Shown: one piece after another, positions 34,677-43,988 of the stretch
Layout: each line of letters starts with the position of its first letter
Position numbering within the stretch: the first letter of the stretch is position 1
Assembly (NCBI GenBank): GCA_900313615.1
Contig: OMRP01000004.1
Location: forward strand, 62,001-126,000
Direction: 5' to 3'
From: an uncultured Prevotellaceae bacterium
GTDB taxonomy: Bacteria > Bacteroidota > Bacteroidia > Bacteroidales > Bacteroidaceae
Length of the DNA stretch: 64,000 nt
The notes under the pieces: generated by a model
The model's database searches: none
Seen by the model: only the letters and a program-made list of their open reading frames with translations
What the model was told of the DNA's origin: nothing
Translations under genes and position numbers: made by a program

Positions 34677-36401
34677 TCAACATTTGTCAATCCACTCCTG
34701 TATTTCCGCCACAGAAGGCTTTTGCATGTCAAGTTTATACTTCTTCACGATGTCGCCAATCTTCTGTTGCAGTCCTTGGGCCTTCTCGTCTTTGATGTTG
34801 CTCACCATGTTGAAGCCCGCTTTACGCAGCACGGGCACCCACTGCTCGTCCACGCCGATGGCAGCCCATTCCTCTACGCTGCTCTGTGGAATCTTCTTTT
34901 CTGGTTTCATCTGTGGGAAGAACAGCACCTCTTGGATGAAGGTCTTGCCCGTCATGAGCATAACCAAACGGTCGATGCCGATGCCGATGCCGCTAGTTGG
35001 CGGCATGCCATATTGCAAGGCGCGTAGGAAATCCTGGTCGATAATCATTGCCTCGTCGTCGCCCTTGTCGGCCAGTCGCATCTGTTCCTGGAAACGCTCC
35101 TCTTGGTCTATGGGGTCGTTCAGCTCACTGTAGGCGTTGGCCAATTCCTTGCCGTTTACCATCAGTTCGAAGCGTTCGGTCAGACCAGGTTTTGAACGAT
35201 GCATCTTCGTCAGAGGGCTCATCTCCACGGGATAGTCGGTGATGAACGTGGGCTGGATGAACGTGCCCTCGCAGAATTCGCCGAACAACTCGTCGATGAG
35301 CTTTCCTTTGCCCATCGTCTCGTCCACCTCCATGCCTTTTGACAGGCAGAACGCGCGTATCTCTTCTTCGCTCTTGCCCTCACAGTCGAATCCTGTTTTT
35401 TCCTTGATGGCATCAAGGATGGGCAGACGGCGATAGGGCGCTTTGAAGGAAATGATGTTGCCGTCTACCTCACGCTCTGCCGTGCCGTTCACGGCGATAC
35501 AGATGGTCTCCAACAGTTTTTCGGTGAACGACATCATCCAGTTATAGTCCTTATATTGTACGTACAGTTCCATGCACGTAAATTCAGGGTTGTGATTGCG
35601 GTCCATGCCCTCGTTGCGGAAGTTCTTTCCTATCTCGTACACGCCTTCGAAACCGCCCACAATGAGTCGTTTCAAGTACAACTCAGTGGCGATACGCATA
35701 TACATGTCTTGGTCGAGGGCGTTGAAGTGGGTGATGAACGGACGGGCACTGGCACCACCGGCAATCATCTGCAAGGTGGGTGTCTCCACCTCGGTATATC
35801 CAGCCTCGTCGAGCACACGGCGCATGGTGCGCAACACGGTGGCGCGCTGCAGGAACGTGTCTTTCACGCCTTCATTTACCACGAGGTCCACATAACGCTG
35901 ACGGTAACGCAGTTCAGGATCGTCAAATTTGTCGTAGGCCACACCATCCTTGTATTTCACGATGGGCAGGGGCTTGAGGCTCTTCGCCAAAAGCGTCAAC
36001 TCTTTGGCGTGAACACTGATTTCACCGGTTTGTGTGCGGAATACAAATCCTTTTACACCGATGAAGTCGCCGATATCCATCAACCGTTTAAATACGGTGT
36101 TATACATCTCTTTGTTGTCATCGGGACAAATATCGTCGCGGGTGATATACACCTGGATACGTCCTTTTGAGTCTTGCAATTCGGCAAACGAGGCTTTGCC
36201 CATAACGCGGCGGCTCATCAAACGGCCTGCGATACTCACCTCGCGTTGAGGAGCATCGTCACTAAACTGTTCGCGTATGTCAGTGGAAAAGGCATTGGTG
36301 GGGTATTCAGCGGCGGGGTAGGGGTCGATGCCCATGTTACGCAACTCCTGCAGACTCTGTCTGCGTCCTATCTCCTGCTCGCTCAATTCTAAGATATTCA
36401 T
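34677..36401 (-). CDS. lysS: Lysyl-tRNA synthetase, class II
   Basis: 574 residues (the Bacteroidota form, with a C-terminal extension of about 75 residues after motif 3). N-terminal OB fold ([19 protein letters not shown]), motif 1 around [20 protein letters not shown], motif 2 [15 protein letters not shown] and motif 3 [12 protein letters not shown]. Charges tRNA-Lys. The promoter is the palindrome module at 36432-36503, whose -7 box TAACTTTG lies about 33 bp upstream. Confidence 0.97.
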   Translation of the reverse strand: MNILELSEQEIGRRQSLQELRNMGIDPYPAAEYPTNAFSTDIREQFSDDAPQREVSIAGRLMSRRVMGKASFAELQDSKGRIQVYITRDDICPDDNKEMYNTVFKRLMDIGDFIGVKGFVFRTQTGEISVHAKELTLLAKSLKPLPIVKYKDGVAYDKFDDPELRYRQRYVDLVVNEGVKDTFLQRATVLRTMRRVLDEAGYTEVETPTLQMIAGGASARPFITHFNALDQDMYMRIATELYLKRLIVGGFEGVYEIGKNFRNEGMDRNHNPEFTCMELYVQYKDYNWMMSFTEKLLETICIAVNGTAEREVDGNIISFKAPYRRLPILDAIKEKTGFDCEGKSEEEIRAFCLSKGMEVDETMGKGKLIDELFGEFCEGTFIQPTFITDYPVEMSPLTKMHRSKPGLTERFELMVNGKELANAYSELNDPIDQEERFQEQMRLADKGDDEAMIIDQDFLRALQYGMPPTSGIGIGIDRLVMLMTGKTFIQEVLFFPQMKPEKKIPQSSVEEWAAIGVDEQWVPVLRKAGFNMVSNIKDEKAQGLQQKIGDIVKKYKLDMQKPSVAEIQEWIDKC

Positions 36402-36431
36402 AATAATTTTGTCCTTTTACTTCTTTGATGC

Positions 36432-36503
36432 TGCAAAGTTACGTAAAATCGAGTGCAGAACAAAATAAACTTGTTTATTTTTTATGCCGAGATGGAGTAA
36501 CTT
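36432..36503 (-). repeat. Promoter module with palindrome, proximal copy before lysS
   Basis: Minus strand: CTCCATCTCGGCAT, palindrome AAATAAAC-AA-GTTTATTT (36463-36480), TTTG, 19 bp, -7 box TAACTTTG (36441-36434). Confidence 0.8.
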
Positions 36504-36506
36504 ATC

Positions 36507-36600
36507 GAAAGTTACGTAAAATCTAGTGCAGAATACGATTTAGTCCTTAAGCGGACAAAATCTTCTAAACTTATTTTTTATGCCGAGATGGAGTAACTTA
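36507..36600 (-). repeat. Promoter module, distal copy before lysS with the same insertion
   Basis: Tandem second copy carrying the same GATTTAGTCC/GGACAAAATC insertion as at 27530-27626 and a broken -7 box (TAACTTTC). Confidence 0.78.
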
Positions 36601-36647
36601 TGCAAAGTTACTGAAAAACTTTCGAAAAATAATCGAATGATTTATTT

Positions 36648-38012
36648 CTACTGCTTGACAAATTTTTTGCCATTTTTTAGGTAAATGCCAGCAGGAAGAT
36701 TGCATAGGTTGGACATTTCCGAAACCTTCATACCTTGTAGGTTATAGATGGTGGGAGAGGTGGTCTGTATGTCAGATGGTGTCTCATCAATGCCCGTTTG
36801 GTCTTGTCGGGGATAGATCTCGTTGATGCCTTCCATGGCATAAGTGCAATAGATGGAACGGTTGGAACGGTTGATGAGCGTCATGATGCCCTTGGTGCCC
36901 CCTTGGTTGGCCACGTTGATGTCCCAAACGTAAGGAGCCATGCCACCAAGTTCTTTGCATAGTCGGTGCAATTCGCGATAATGCGCCTTGATGGACGCAT
37001 TGTGCTTCTCTTGGCTCTCACCGGCGATATTGGAGATGTTGCGCCAATTGGCACCAAACTCACCAATGATCACGGGAATGCCTTTGTCCACGAAATGGGT
37101 CTTCATCTTCATCAGCTGACTCTTCATATCCTCCTCTTCTCCCCAAGTGGCATTGTGTTGCGACCCTGGCTGGTGGTTGCCTTCACCCCAGTAATAAAAC
37201 ACCTTTCCCCAACTCTCGTCCTTCTCCATTCCCCAAAACTGCCACGGATTATAATAATGTACTTCTATCATCAGTCGCCCTTCCGCTGTATCCTCCGGCA
37301 TGTTGTCCTTCATGAAGTTGCAGGTGTGGTCGATGTTGGTCGAAGGACCTTGTACCACGAGCACACGCTGGGCATTGTTGCCACCCGTGGCGCGCACGGC
37401 GTTGATGAACACTTGTTCGTATTGCACCAGATTGTAAGTGGCGTTCAGGTTATCTGCGTTGGGCTCGTTCAGACCAGCAAAGAGAAGGTGCTCGTCATAG
37501 TCCTGGAAGGCCGTGGCTATCTGTGTCCAAAGGGTGTGTAGGATGTTCTTGTTGTTGTTGATGGTGTTCACGTCGGTGTCGGCGATGTGGTTTTCCAACC
37601 ATCCACCATCCCAATGATCGTTGATAATGACATAGAGCCCATCGTTGATACAGTAGTCCACAATTTCTTTCACGCGAGCTATCCATTGTGCGTCGATGGT
37701 GTAGGTGGACGCATCGGAGATATGTCCCATCACCCAGGCGCATGGGATGCGTACCGACTTGAAACCCATCGACTTCACGTAATCGATGATTTCCTGTGTG
37801 GTCTTCGTCTGCTGCCACCAGGTTTCAGTGCCCAAACCACCTTTGTTGGTGAAGTTGTTCGCGTTGTTGCCGGCTTCCATCGTGTTGCCAAGGTTCCATC
37901 CAGGAGCCATCTCTTCAATCATCTGGTTAACGGTTTTGTCGAAACCTGTCTGTGCCTGTGCTATCATTGCAGTCAGCAATAGTAGTATAATACTTGCTAT
38001 TTTCTTGATCAT
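36648..38012 (-). CDS. Secreted GH5 cellulase with T9SS-type tail
   Basis: 454 residues from the ATG at 38012: signal peptide (hydrophobic 5-17, AQAQ), GH5 barrel with GWNLGNTMEAG, acid/base Glu183 in FAGLNEPN, HYYNPW, and nucleophile Glu318 in IIGEFGANWR. The last about 45 residues (PTIYNLQGMKVSEMSNL then LPAGIYLKNGKKFVKQ) match type A T9SS sorting tails, so it is probably exported by the SprA system encoded 9 kb away and anchored at the surface. It cuts beta-1,4-glucan or related chains. Longer in-frame readings lack a signal peptide and pass through the promoter repeats. Confidence 0.93.
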   Translation of the reverse strand: MIKKIASIILLLLTAMIAQAQTGFDKTVNQMIEEMAPGWNLGNTMEAGNNANNFTNKGGLGTETWWQQTKTTQEIIDYVKSMGFKSVRIPCAWVMGHISDASTYTIDAQWIARVKEIVDYCINDGLYVIINDHWDGGWLENHIADTDVNTINNNKNILHTLWTQIATAFQDYDEHLLFAGLNEPNADNLNATYNLVQYEQVFINAVRATGGNNAQRVLVVQGPSTNIDHTCNFMKDNMPEDTAEGRLMIEVHYYNPWQFWGMEKDESWGKVFYYWGEGNHQPGSQHNATWGEEEDMKSQLMKMKTHFVDKGIPVIIGEFGANWRNISNIAGESQEKHNASIKAHYRELHRLCKELGGMAPYVWDINVANQGGTKGIMTLINRSNRSIYCTYAMEGINEIYPRQDQTGIDETPSDIQTTSPTIYNLQGMKVSEMSNLCNLPAGIYLKNGKKFVKQ

Positions 38013-38034
38013 GGTTGTAGTGTAGATTGTTTTT

Positions 38035-38198
38035 GCAAAGATAGTGCAAGTTGAGAGAAGTACAAAATGAAAAATTCTTTTTTTCATTTTTACTTCCGAA
38101 ACGCCGCCTATTTTATGCAAAGATAGTGCAAGTTGAGAGAAGTACAAAATGAAAAATTCTTTTTTTCATTTTTATTCCTGAAACGCCACCTATCTTTT
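38035..38198 (-). repeat. Tandemly duplicated 82-bp promoter unit before the GH5 gene
   Basis: 38035-38116 and 38117-38198 differ at only a few bases. Each carries on the minus strand an inverted repeat (AAAATGAAAAA/TTTTTCATTTT), a TTTG -33 box, 19 bp and a -7 box TATCTTTG (proximal 38043-38036; distal 38125-38118). Confidence 0.88.
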
Positions 38199-38210
38199 CC
38201 AAATAAAATG

Positions 38211-38218
38211 TATCTTTG
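38211..38218 (+). promoter_or_regulatory. Promoter -7 box of the FGE-like lipoprotein
   Basis: TATCTTTG, about 22-28 bp before the start codon. Confidence 0.65.
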
Positions 38219-38240
38219 CATCATCATCCACTAAAAACTC

Positions 38241-39056
38241 ATGATTATGGAATTTTATTTCAAAAAATTATCTTTATTGTTAGGTTTTGGCTTGCTGTTC
38301 TCCTTGTCTTTCTCCCTATCATCCTGTGGTGATGACGATGATGAAGGTGGTGGAAGTAGTGATGAGAATCCCCCCTTCGAGATAATTACGGTCAATGGTG
38401 TGCCCTTCACCATGGTGCGTGTCGAGGGTGGCACGTTCCAAATGGGAGCGTCCGATGCTGAACCCGACGAGAATCCTCTCCACGATGTGAAACTCTCCGA
38501 CTACTACATCGGACAAACCGAGGTGACGCAAGATTTATGGCAGGTGGTTATGGGCCATAATCCCTCTCGTTTCATAGAAGGCAAACGGCCGGTAGAAACG
38601 GTTAGTTGGAATGATTGTCTAGCATTCATCGCCAAACTCAACTTGCTCACGGGGAAGAACTTTCGTCTGCCTACCGAGGCGGAGTGGGAATATGCAGCCC
38701 GTGGCGGCAAGAAGAGCAAGGGATATATGTATGCAGGAAGCAACAATGCAAACGATGTGGCTTGGCATGAAGGCAATAGTGGCGACGAAACACATTTCGT
38801 GGCCCACAAACAGGCCAACGAACTGGGCTTGTACGACATGAGTGGCAATGTGTGGGAGTGGTGTCAGGATTGGTACGACCCAAATTATTACTCCAGCTCT
38901 CCCTCTTCCAACCCGTGCAATACCGCGGCCTCGTCTACTCGCGTTGGCCGTGGCGGCAGTTGGTATGGTTATGATGGCAGTTGTAGGGTTGGCTATCGTG
39001 GCAGTTTCTCTTCAGGCGGAGCATATTACTATATTGGCCTCCGTCTCGCCAGATAG
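38241..39056 (+). CDS. Formylglycine-generating-enzyme-like lipoprotein (SUMF1 domain)
   Basis: 271 residues: type II signal peptide (lipobox LSSC, Cys about 31, then GDDDDEGGG), linker, and an FGE-sulfatase domain from about 60 to the end (GGTFQMGASDAEPDE, YYIGQTEVTQ, VSWNDCLAFIAKLN, FRLPTEAEWEYAARGG, MSGNVWEWCQDWYD, GRGGSWY, GLRLAR). The C-terminal Cys pair of true sulfatase activators (CxxxxC around the RxxRGGSW motif) is not obvious, so it may be a binding or surface protein rather than an activator, and no sulfatase gene is near. A start two codons later (38247) is possible. Confidence 0.88.
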   Translation: MIMEFYFKKLSLLLGFGLLFSLSFSLSSCGDDDDEGGGSSDENPPFEIITVNGVPFTMVRVEGGTFQMGASDAEPDENPLHDVKLSDYYIGQTEVTQDLWQVVMGHNPSRFIEGKRPVETVSWNDCLAFIAKLNLLTGKNFRLPTEAEWEYAARGGKKSKGYMYAGSNNANDVAWHEGNSGDETHFVAHKQANELGLYDMSGNVWEWCQDWYDPNYYSSSPSSNPCNTAASSTRVGRGGSWYGYDGSCRVGYRGSFSSGGAYYYIGLRLAR

Positions 39057-39130
39057 TCTTCAGACTTTACTTTGTAAAAAGAAAGGGCATTGGCGACGGC
39101 GTCGCTTCCATAATGTCACTTTCGCAAATC

Positions 39131-39157
39131 AAGGCTCACCTTCGGGTGGGCTTTTTT
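39131..39157 (+). terminator. Terminator with UUCG loop
   Basis: GGCTCACC, TTCG, GGTGGGC then six T, after the FGE-like gene. Confidence 0.88.
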
Positions 39158-39257
39158 GCGCATATTAAAAATATGTCAATGTGTCGAAAAAAATATGTCC
39201 ATCTGCTCAATTATCGGAAATAATGTTTATTTTTGCATTGGTTTTAACCATAATACT

Positions 39258-39680
39258 ATGGACGTAGAAAAAATCAGGGAAATTATCAACCGACAACCCA
39301 ACCTGTCCACCGCCTTGGGTATGGAGTTTATCTCCACGCCCGACGATGACATGTGCATGGCCACTATGAAGGTCGACGAGCGTAACCGTCAGCCCTTCGG
39401 CTTTCTCAGCGGAGGAGCGTCTTTGGCTTTGGCCGAGAACTTGGCAGGAGTGGGTTCTTCGTCACTCTGTCCAGGGAAGATATGCGTCGGCATCAATGTC
39501 AGTGGCTCACACGTCAAGGCCGTGGCTGAAGGTGACACCGTGACAGCGTTGGCACGTCTTGTGCAGAAAGGAAAGACGCTTCATGTGTGGAATGTGGAGA
39601 TTACCGACAGTAAGGGACGTACCATCTCTGTGGTCAGCGTAACCAATTATATCATTTCTCCTAAAAAAGAATCACGATGA
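39258..39680 (+). CDS. menI: Hotdog-fold thioesterase, probable DHNA-CoA thioesterase
   Basis: 140 residues of the PaaI/YbgC-like hotdog family: NRQPFGFLSGGASLALAE contains the catalytic Glu-region helix (HGG replaced by SGGA..LAE as in DHNA-CoA thioesterases), followed by GINVSGSHVK and WNVEI. It overlaps menF by 4 bp (ATGA) and opens the menaquinone operon, so hydrolysis of 1,4-dihydroxy-2-naphthoyl-CoA is the natural assignment. Start chosen at 39258; -7 box-like TATTTTTG at about 39227 lies just upstream, which rules out the longer reading from 39156. Confidence 0.85.
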   Translation: MDVEKIREIINRQPNLSTALGMEFISTPDDDMCMATMKVDERNRQPFGFLSGGASLALAENLAGVGSSSLCPGKICVGINVSGSHVKAVAEGDTVTALARLVQKGKTLHVWNVEITDSKGRTISVVSVTNYIISPKKESR

Positions 39681-40768
39681 AAGCGTTTGCCTTATACCGT
39701 TTGCCCTACAGCAGTCAGTATGCTCGGGTGGAACAGGAGGACGGAGAACCGCTGCAACTGCGTTCTCTAGCCCTGCTTAATGGGAAACGGGGATTCGTGT
39801 TCGCCCCCTTTGCCCCATCAGAAGAAGAACCGATATTTCTCATCCAGGGAAAGACGGTAGTGTCACCATGCCCTCAGGGTGATGGCGAAGCGGTGTTGGC
39901 ACCCCTGACAGAAAAAGAGTCAACCCCTAACGGATACTATCAACTCGATTTCGCGAGTTTTTCCTCGCAGGTGCAGGCCGGGCACTTTGGCAAGTTGGTG
40001 CTCTCTAGGTGTGTCGACATCGCCGACAATGGCAAGCATGCCCAAGAAGAACTGTTTTTCCGCGCTTGCTCGGCCTATCCACGTATGTTCATCGCTCTAG
40101 TGCATATACCAAATGCACAGACATGGCTTATGGCGACACCGGAATTGCTGCTTGAAGGTGGTGGCGACAAATGGCGCACCATAGCCCTTGCAGGAACCAT
40201 GGAACTGCGCTGCGCTCGACATGCCCCTCTTACCGACCAATGGATAGCCGATGGGCACAACGAAAAACTGTCGCTTGGCGAAGTGGGGTGGTCTGACAAG
40301 AACATTCGCGAACAACGTCTTGTGAGTACTTATATCGTAGAGTGCCTTGAGCAATTCTCCAGTCGATTGCATGAGGAGGGACCGCGAACAGTACGTGCAG
40401 GGCATTTGCTCCATCTAAGGAGTGATTTCACCTTTTCCGTCAATGACACTTCTCGACTAGGGTCGCTCCTCGCTGCTCTGCATCCCACACCAGCAGTCTG
40501 CGGACTGCCCAAACGTGAGGCGTTCGACTTCATCTGTAAGAATGAGTCGGCACCGCGCCATTACTATAGTGGATTCTGTGGCCCACTGTGCGACGGACCC
40601 GCAAACGGTACCGATGACACCCATCTCTTTGTGTCATTGCGGTGTATGCGCATTCTGAAAGATAGCCTACGACTGTATGCAGGTGGAGGTATCTTGGCTG
40701 AAAGTGTCTTGCAGCAAGAATGGAACGAAACGGAGACTAAACTAGATACAATGAGAAGGTTGCTGTGA
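39677..40768 (+). CDS. menF: Isochorismate synthase
   Basis: 363 residues of the chorismate-utilising family: FGKLVLSRCVDI, ATPELLLEGGGDKWRTIALAGT (catalytic Lys/Glu region), RTVRAGHLLHLRSDF, HPTPAVCGLPKREA and YYSGFCGPL, then RCMRI..LRLYAGGGI. Converts chorismate to isochorismate at the entry to menaquinone synthesis. It is shorter than E. coli MenF (about 430), with a reduced N-terminal half, normal for Bacteroidota. Confidence 0.93.
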   Translation: MKAFALYRLPYSSQYARVEQEDGEPLQLRSLALLNGKRGFVFAPFAPSEEEPIFLIQGKTVVSPCPQGDGEAVLAPLTEKESTPNGYYQLDFASFSSQVQAGHFGKLVLSRCVDIADNGKHAQEELFFRACSAYPRMFIALVHIPNAQTWLMATPELLLEGGGDKWRTIALAGTMELRCARHAPLTDQWIADGHNEKLSLGEVGWSDKNIREQRLVSTYIVECLEQFSSRLHEEGPRTVRAGHLLHLRSDFTFSVNDTSRLGSLLAALHPTPAVCGLPKREAFDFICKNESAPRHYYSGFCGPLCDGPANGTDDTHLFVSLRCMRILKDSLRLYAGGGILAESVLQQEWNETETKLDTMRRLL

Positions 40769-40827
40769 ATACCCACCAACACTCTCAAAGAAGGAAGCAT
40801 CATCACTCATCACTCGTCACTAAATAA

Positions 40828-42576
40828 ATGTACTCCAACAAAGAAAACGTCAATATCCTCACTTCACTGCTCGTGGAACATGATGTGTATCAGGTCGTGG
40901 TATGTCCAGGTTCTCGAAATGCACCTATCGTGCATAACCTCAACGAGTGCCCCGATATTACCTGCTATCCCGTCACAGATGAGCGCAGCGCAGGATTCTT
41001 TGCCATCGGGTTGATACATGCCTCGCAGATGCCCGTGGCGGTATGTGTCACTTCGGGGTCGGCTATGCTTAATTTGGCACCGGCGGTTGCCGAAGCTAAA
41101 TACCAACAATTACCGTTGGTGGTCATCACGGCCGACAGGCCACAGGCTTGGGTTGACCAGCTCGATGGACAGACTATCCCGCAGCAGGGTGCTTTCGGCT
41201 CATTGGTGCGACGCTCGGTGTCGCTGCCCGAACCTCACGACGAGGAGAGTAGGTGGCTCTGCAATAGGTTGGCCAATGAGGTATTGCTCGAATTGTCTTT
41301 TTATAGCACGGGACCTGTGCATGTCAATGTGCCCATCAGCGAACCGCTATTCGATTTTTCCGTTAGCCACCTGCCTAAGGAGCGAAGTATCGAGCGCCAC
41401 TATTATCATGAAATGAAGGATGTCCAGTTGGCGCGTGATTTCTTTGAGGCGGAACAACCGATGATTATTCTTGGACAGGAGTATTCGGAATGGGTAGAAG
41501 AAGATGACGACGATGAATACCACGATGCAATGACATTCCTTGCCGACTATGGCGTGGTGCTCTCCGAGAGTTTGAATAATCATCTCGGCTATCATGTGCC
41601 AACAGAGAAAGCGCTCACCCTCATTGGCGATAACCCTGATTATATACCCGACTACATCCTCTATGTGGGGGGACATGTGGTGAGTAAACGGTTGAAGACT
41701 TTTTTGCGTAAGGCCGAAGGGGCCAAGGTCGTCATGGTCAATGAGGGAGAGGCCATCCACGACGTAACGATGCAGATGGACGAGTTGAAGGTGATGGGTA
41801 CATACAATGCTTTGGTCAACACATTGTATTTCTTTTACCACCATAACTATCTGAGTGTGCTCTTTCCGGATCTGCCGAAAGAACGACAAACGGAAAAACT
41901 GTTCCACGAGAACCCTGGCCATGTGGCTTTCCACGACCGATGGCAGCAGGTGCTTAACCATGCCGAACAGATGACCGACGACTACGAACCTCCCTATTCG
42001 CAGATGGCTGCCGTTCGCTACTTTGAACAGCAACTCTGTGATATGGATTATGATTTCCATGTCCACTACGGCAACAGCAGTGCAATACGTCTGGCTAATA
42101 TTTATTCGGAACATCATGTGTGGTGCAATCGTGGTGTCAACGGTATCGAGGGTTCGCTCTCCACGGCAGTGGGCCATGCCGCCCACATGTGGGAAAAAGG
42201 GCTCGACGATAAAGTGTTCTGCGTACTTGGCGACCTGAGTTTCTTCTATGACGAAAACGCATTGTGGAATGTCAATTTGTCGGGCAACCTACGCATCATG
42301 GTACTCAACAATGGTGGTGGCGGCATCTTCCAAACTTTGCCAGGGCTGCAGCAGAGTCCGGCATGTGAAACGATGGTAGCAGCCTGCCACAATACGTCAG
42401 CACGGGGTATTTGCACGCAGTGCGACATCGGTTATCTGAAAGCAACCAATATGCAGGAGATGCAGGAAGGTATCGTTTTGCTGCTTACCGAAGAAACCAC
42501 ACGACCAATGCTCCTCGAGGTGTTCACCGATGCCACCACCGACAATCAAGCTCTCCAGGCATTCTTTGAAAAGTAA
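40828..42576 (+). CDS. menD: SEPHCHC synthase
   Basis: 582 residues, a thiamine-diphosphate enzyme: N-terminal VCPGSRNAP and CVTSGSAMLNL (active-site entry loop), QQLPLVVITADRP, and C-terminal ThDP/Mg motif GDLSFFYDENALWN...NNGGGGIFQ. Condenses isochorismate with 2-oxoglutarate. 59 bp after menF; the gap contains TCATCACTCGTCACT degenerate repeats but no promoter, so it stays in the operon. Confidence 0.96.
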   Translation: MYSNKENVNILTSLLVEHDVYQVVVCPGSRNAPIVHNLNECPDITCYPVTDERSAGFFAIGLIHASQMPVAVCVTSGSAMLNLAPAVAEAKYQQLPLVVITADRPQAWVDQLDGQTIPQQGAFGSLVRRSVSLPEPHDEESRWLCNRLANEVLLELSFYSTGPVHVNVPISEPLFDFSVSHLPKERSIERHYYHEMKDVQLARDFFEAEQPMIILGQEYSEWVEEDDDDEYHDAMTFLADYGVVLSESLNNHLGYHVPTEKALTLIGDNPDYIPDYILYVGGHVVSKRLKTFLRKAEGAKVVMVNEGEAIHDVTMQMDELKVMGTYNALVNTLYFFYHHNYLSVLFPDLPKERQTEKLFHENPGHVAFHDRWQQVLNHAEQMTDDYEPPYSQMAAVRYFEQQLCDMDYDFHVHYGNSSAIRLANIYSEHHVWCNRGVNGIEGSLSTAVGHAAHMWEKGLDDKVFCVLGDLSFFYDENALWNVNLSGNLRIMVLNNGGGGIFQTLPGLQQSPACETMVAACHNTSARGICTQCDIGYLKATNMQEMQEGIVLLLTEETTRPMLLEVFTDATTDNQALQAFFEK

Positions 42577-42622
42577 AAAGATAATCAAATTAATTCATAA
42601 TTAATCCTCAACATCAACACCC

Positions 42623-43438
42623 ATGCGAACTTGGAAAAAAATCATGGATTTCGAAGAAATCCTTTTCGAAGAATTTGAAGGAATAGCAAAAATCACCATC
42701 AACCGACCACGTTACCGCAACGCTTTCACCCCCAAGACAACGCTCGAGCTGTCACAAGCCTTCGCTTATTGTCGTGAGGCGGCTCGTCTGCGCGTGGTAT
42801 TGCTCACTGGAGCTGGCGACAAGGCTTTTTGTTCGGGTGGCGACATGCATGTGAAAGGACGTGGTGGGTATATCGATGACGAGGGTGTGCCACGGCTAAG
42901 TGTTCTCGATGTGCAGATGCAGATACGACGTTTGCCCAAACCTGTCATCGCGATGGTCAACGGCTTTGCCATCGGCGGTGGGCATGTGTTGCACTTGGTG
43001 TGCGACCTAACCATCGCTTCTGAGAATGCCATCTTCGGACAGACGGGTCCCAAGGTAGGGTCGTTTGATGCTGGTTTCGGCTCATCGTACCTCGCGCGTA
43101 TCGTTGGACAGAAAAAGGCCCGTGAGATATGGTTCCTCTGCCGTCAATATACAGCACAGGAGGCGGAACGCATGGGCATGGTGAACAAAGTGGTGCCGTT
43201 TGAACGTCTAGAAGACGAGTGCGTGGAGTGGGCCAAGGTGATGATGGAGCGCTCGCCTATTGCATTGCGCATGATCAAGGCGGGTCTCAATGCCGAACTC
43301 GACGGACAGGCGGGTATCCAGCAACTGGCAGGTGATGCCACCATGCTCTATTATTTCCTCGACGAGGCACAGGAAGGTGGAAAGGCTTTCTTGGAAAAAC
43401 GAAAGCCCGACTTCGACCAATATCCTAATATTCCATAA
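42623..43438 (+). CDS. menB: 1,4-dihydroxy-2-naphthoyl-CoA synthase
   Basis: 271 residues (264 if started at 42644, [10 protein letters not shown]). Crotonase fold with oxyanion-hole [33 protein letters not shown] and the MenB-specific [18 protein letters not shown] with its Tyr. It closes the second ring of the naphthoquinone. Operon order here is thioesterase-menF-menD-menB; menC and menE, which act between menD and menB, are 11.6 kb further on. menH and menA are not in the window. Confidence 0.96.
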   Translation: MRTWKKIMDFEEILFEEFEGIAKITINRPRYRNAFTPKTTLELSQAFAYCREAARLRVVLLTGAGDKAFCSGGDMHVKGRGGYIDDEGVPRLSVLDVQMQIRRLPKPVIAMVNGFAIGGGHVLHLVCDLTIASENAIFGQTGPKVGSFDAGFGSSYLARIVGQKKAREIWFLCRQYTAQEAERMGMVNKVVPFERLEDECVEWAKVMMERSPIALRMIKAGLNAELDGQAGIQQLAGDATMLYYFLDEAQEGGKAFLEKRKPDFDQYPNIP

Positions 43439-43447
43439 GGCTTTCTG

Positions 43448-43523
43448 ACAAAAAGAAATGGATGGCCACCATGATTTACCGCCCTAAAGCGTAACCCCAT
43501 GGATGCCATCCATTTCTTTTTGT
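43448..43523. terminator. Long perfect stem between menB and the FMN-binding gene
   Basis: A 19-bp perfect inverted repeat (ACAAAAAGAAATGGATGGC at 43448-43466, its complement at 43505-43523) around a 38-nt centre. A/T runs at both ends fit a two-way terminator for the convergent genes. Confidence 0.78.
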
Positions 43524-43535
43524 ATGTCCTTCTCC

Positions 43536-43931
43536 TTACTTATGTTTCTGGTAGTAGTCCAGACCGCGCTTGACATTTTCGATAACGGCGTTCGACGACA
43601 TCGTAGCGCCAGTCACAGCGTCCACCTTGGCGCTCTTGGCAGCTTTTACGGTCATGCCGTTCCAACGTGGCAGCAATTGTTTTTTCACCTTGGCGAAATA
43701 ACGGGGAGTCTCTTGGTTCTTCAAGGCCTCAATCTTTTCTATCTTGCCCTTGCTGATGTATATCTTCAGCGGTGTGGGACCATTGTAACCTTCCACGCTT
43801 TGTGCCAAAGTGGTGGTGTTTACCACGGTGAACGCGCCTTCCTTGCTAATAACGCCATTGCCAGGCATGGAACTCATCAGCAGCATTGTTACAGCGCATA
43901 CAGCCGTGATAATGAATAATTTCGTTTTCAT
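43536..43931 (-). CDS. Secreted FMN-binding domain protein
   Basis: 131 residues: signal peptide (hydrophobic 6-20), then an FMN_bind domain with the covalent-flavin signature DAVTGATMSSNAV at about 105-117, as in RnfG/NqrC, where the Thr before the last A-T is flavinylated by ApbE. A small single-domain periplasmic or surface flavoprotein of this sort could pass electrons outward from the quinone pool, but no partner is adjacent. It ends next to menB on the opposite strand. Confidence 0.85.
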   Translation of the reverse strand: MKTKLFIITAVCAVTMLLMSSMPGNGVISKEGAFTVVNTTTLAQSVEGYNGPTPLKIYISKGKIEKIEALKNQETPRYFAKVKKQLLPRWNGMTVKAAKSAKVDAVTGATMSSNAVIENVKRGLDYYQKHK

Positions 43932-43988
43932 AATTGTGTAGTGTTTGTTAATGTTTAGTGTTAAGTGTTTTGAGTGTTGAGTATTTCA

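Noticed and set aside
41347-42186. Minus-strand frame (about 279 codons) opposite menD
   Set aside because: Antisense shadow; His/Val-rich composition without domain.
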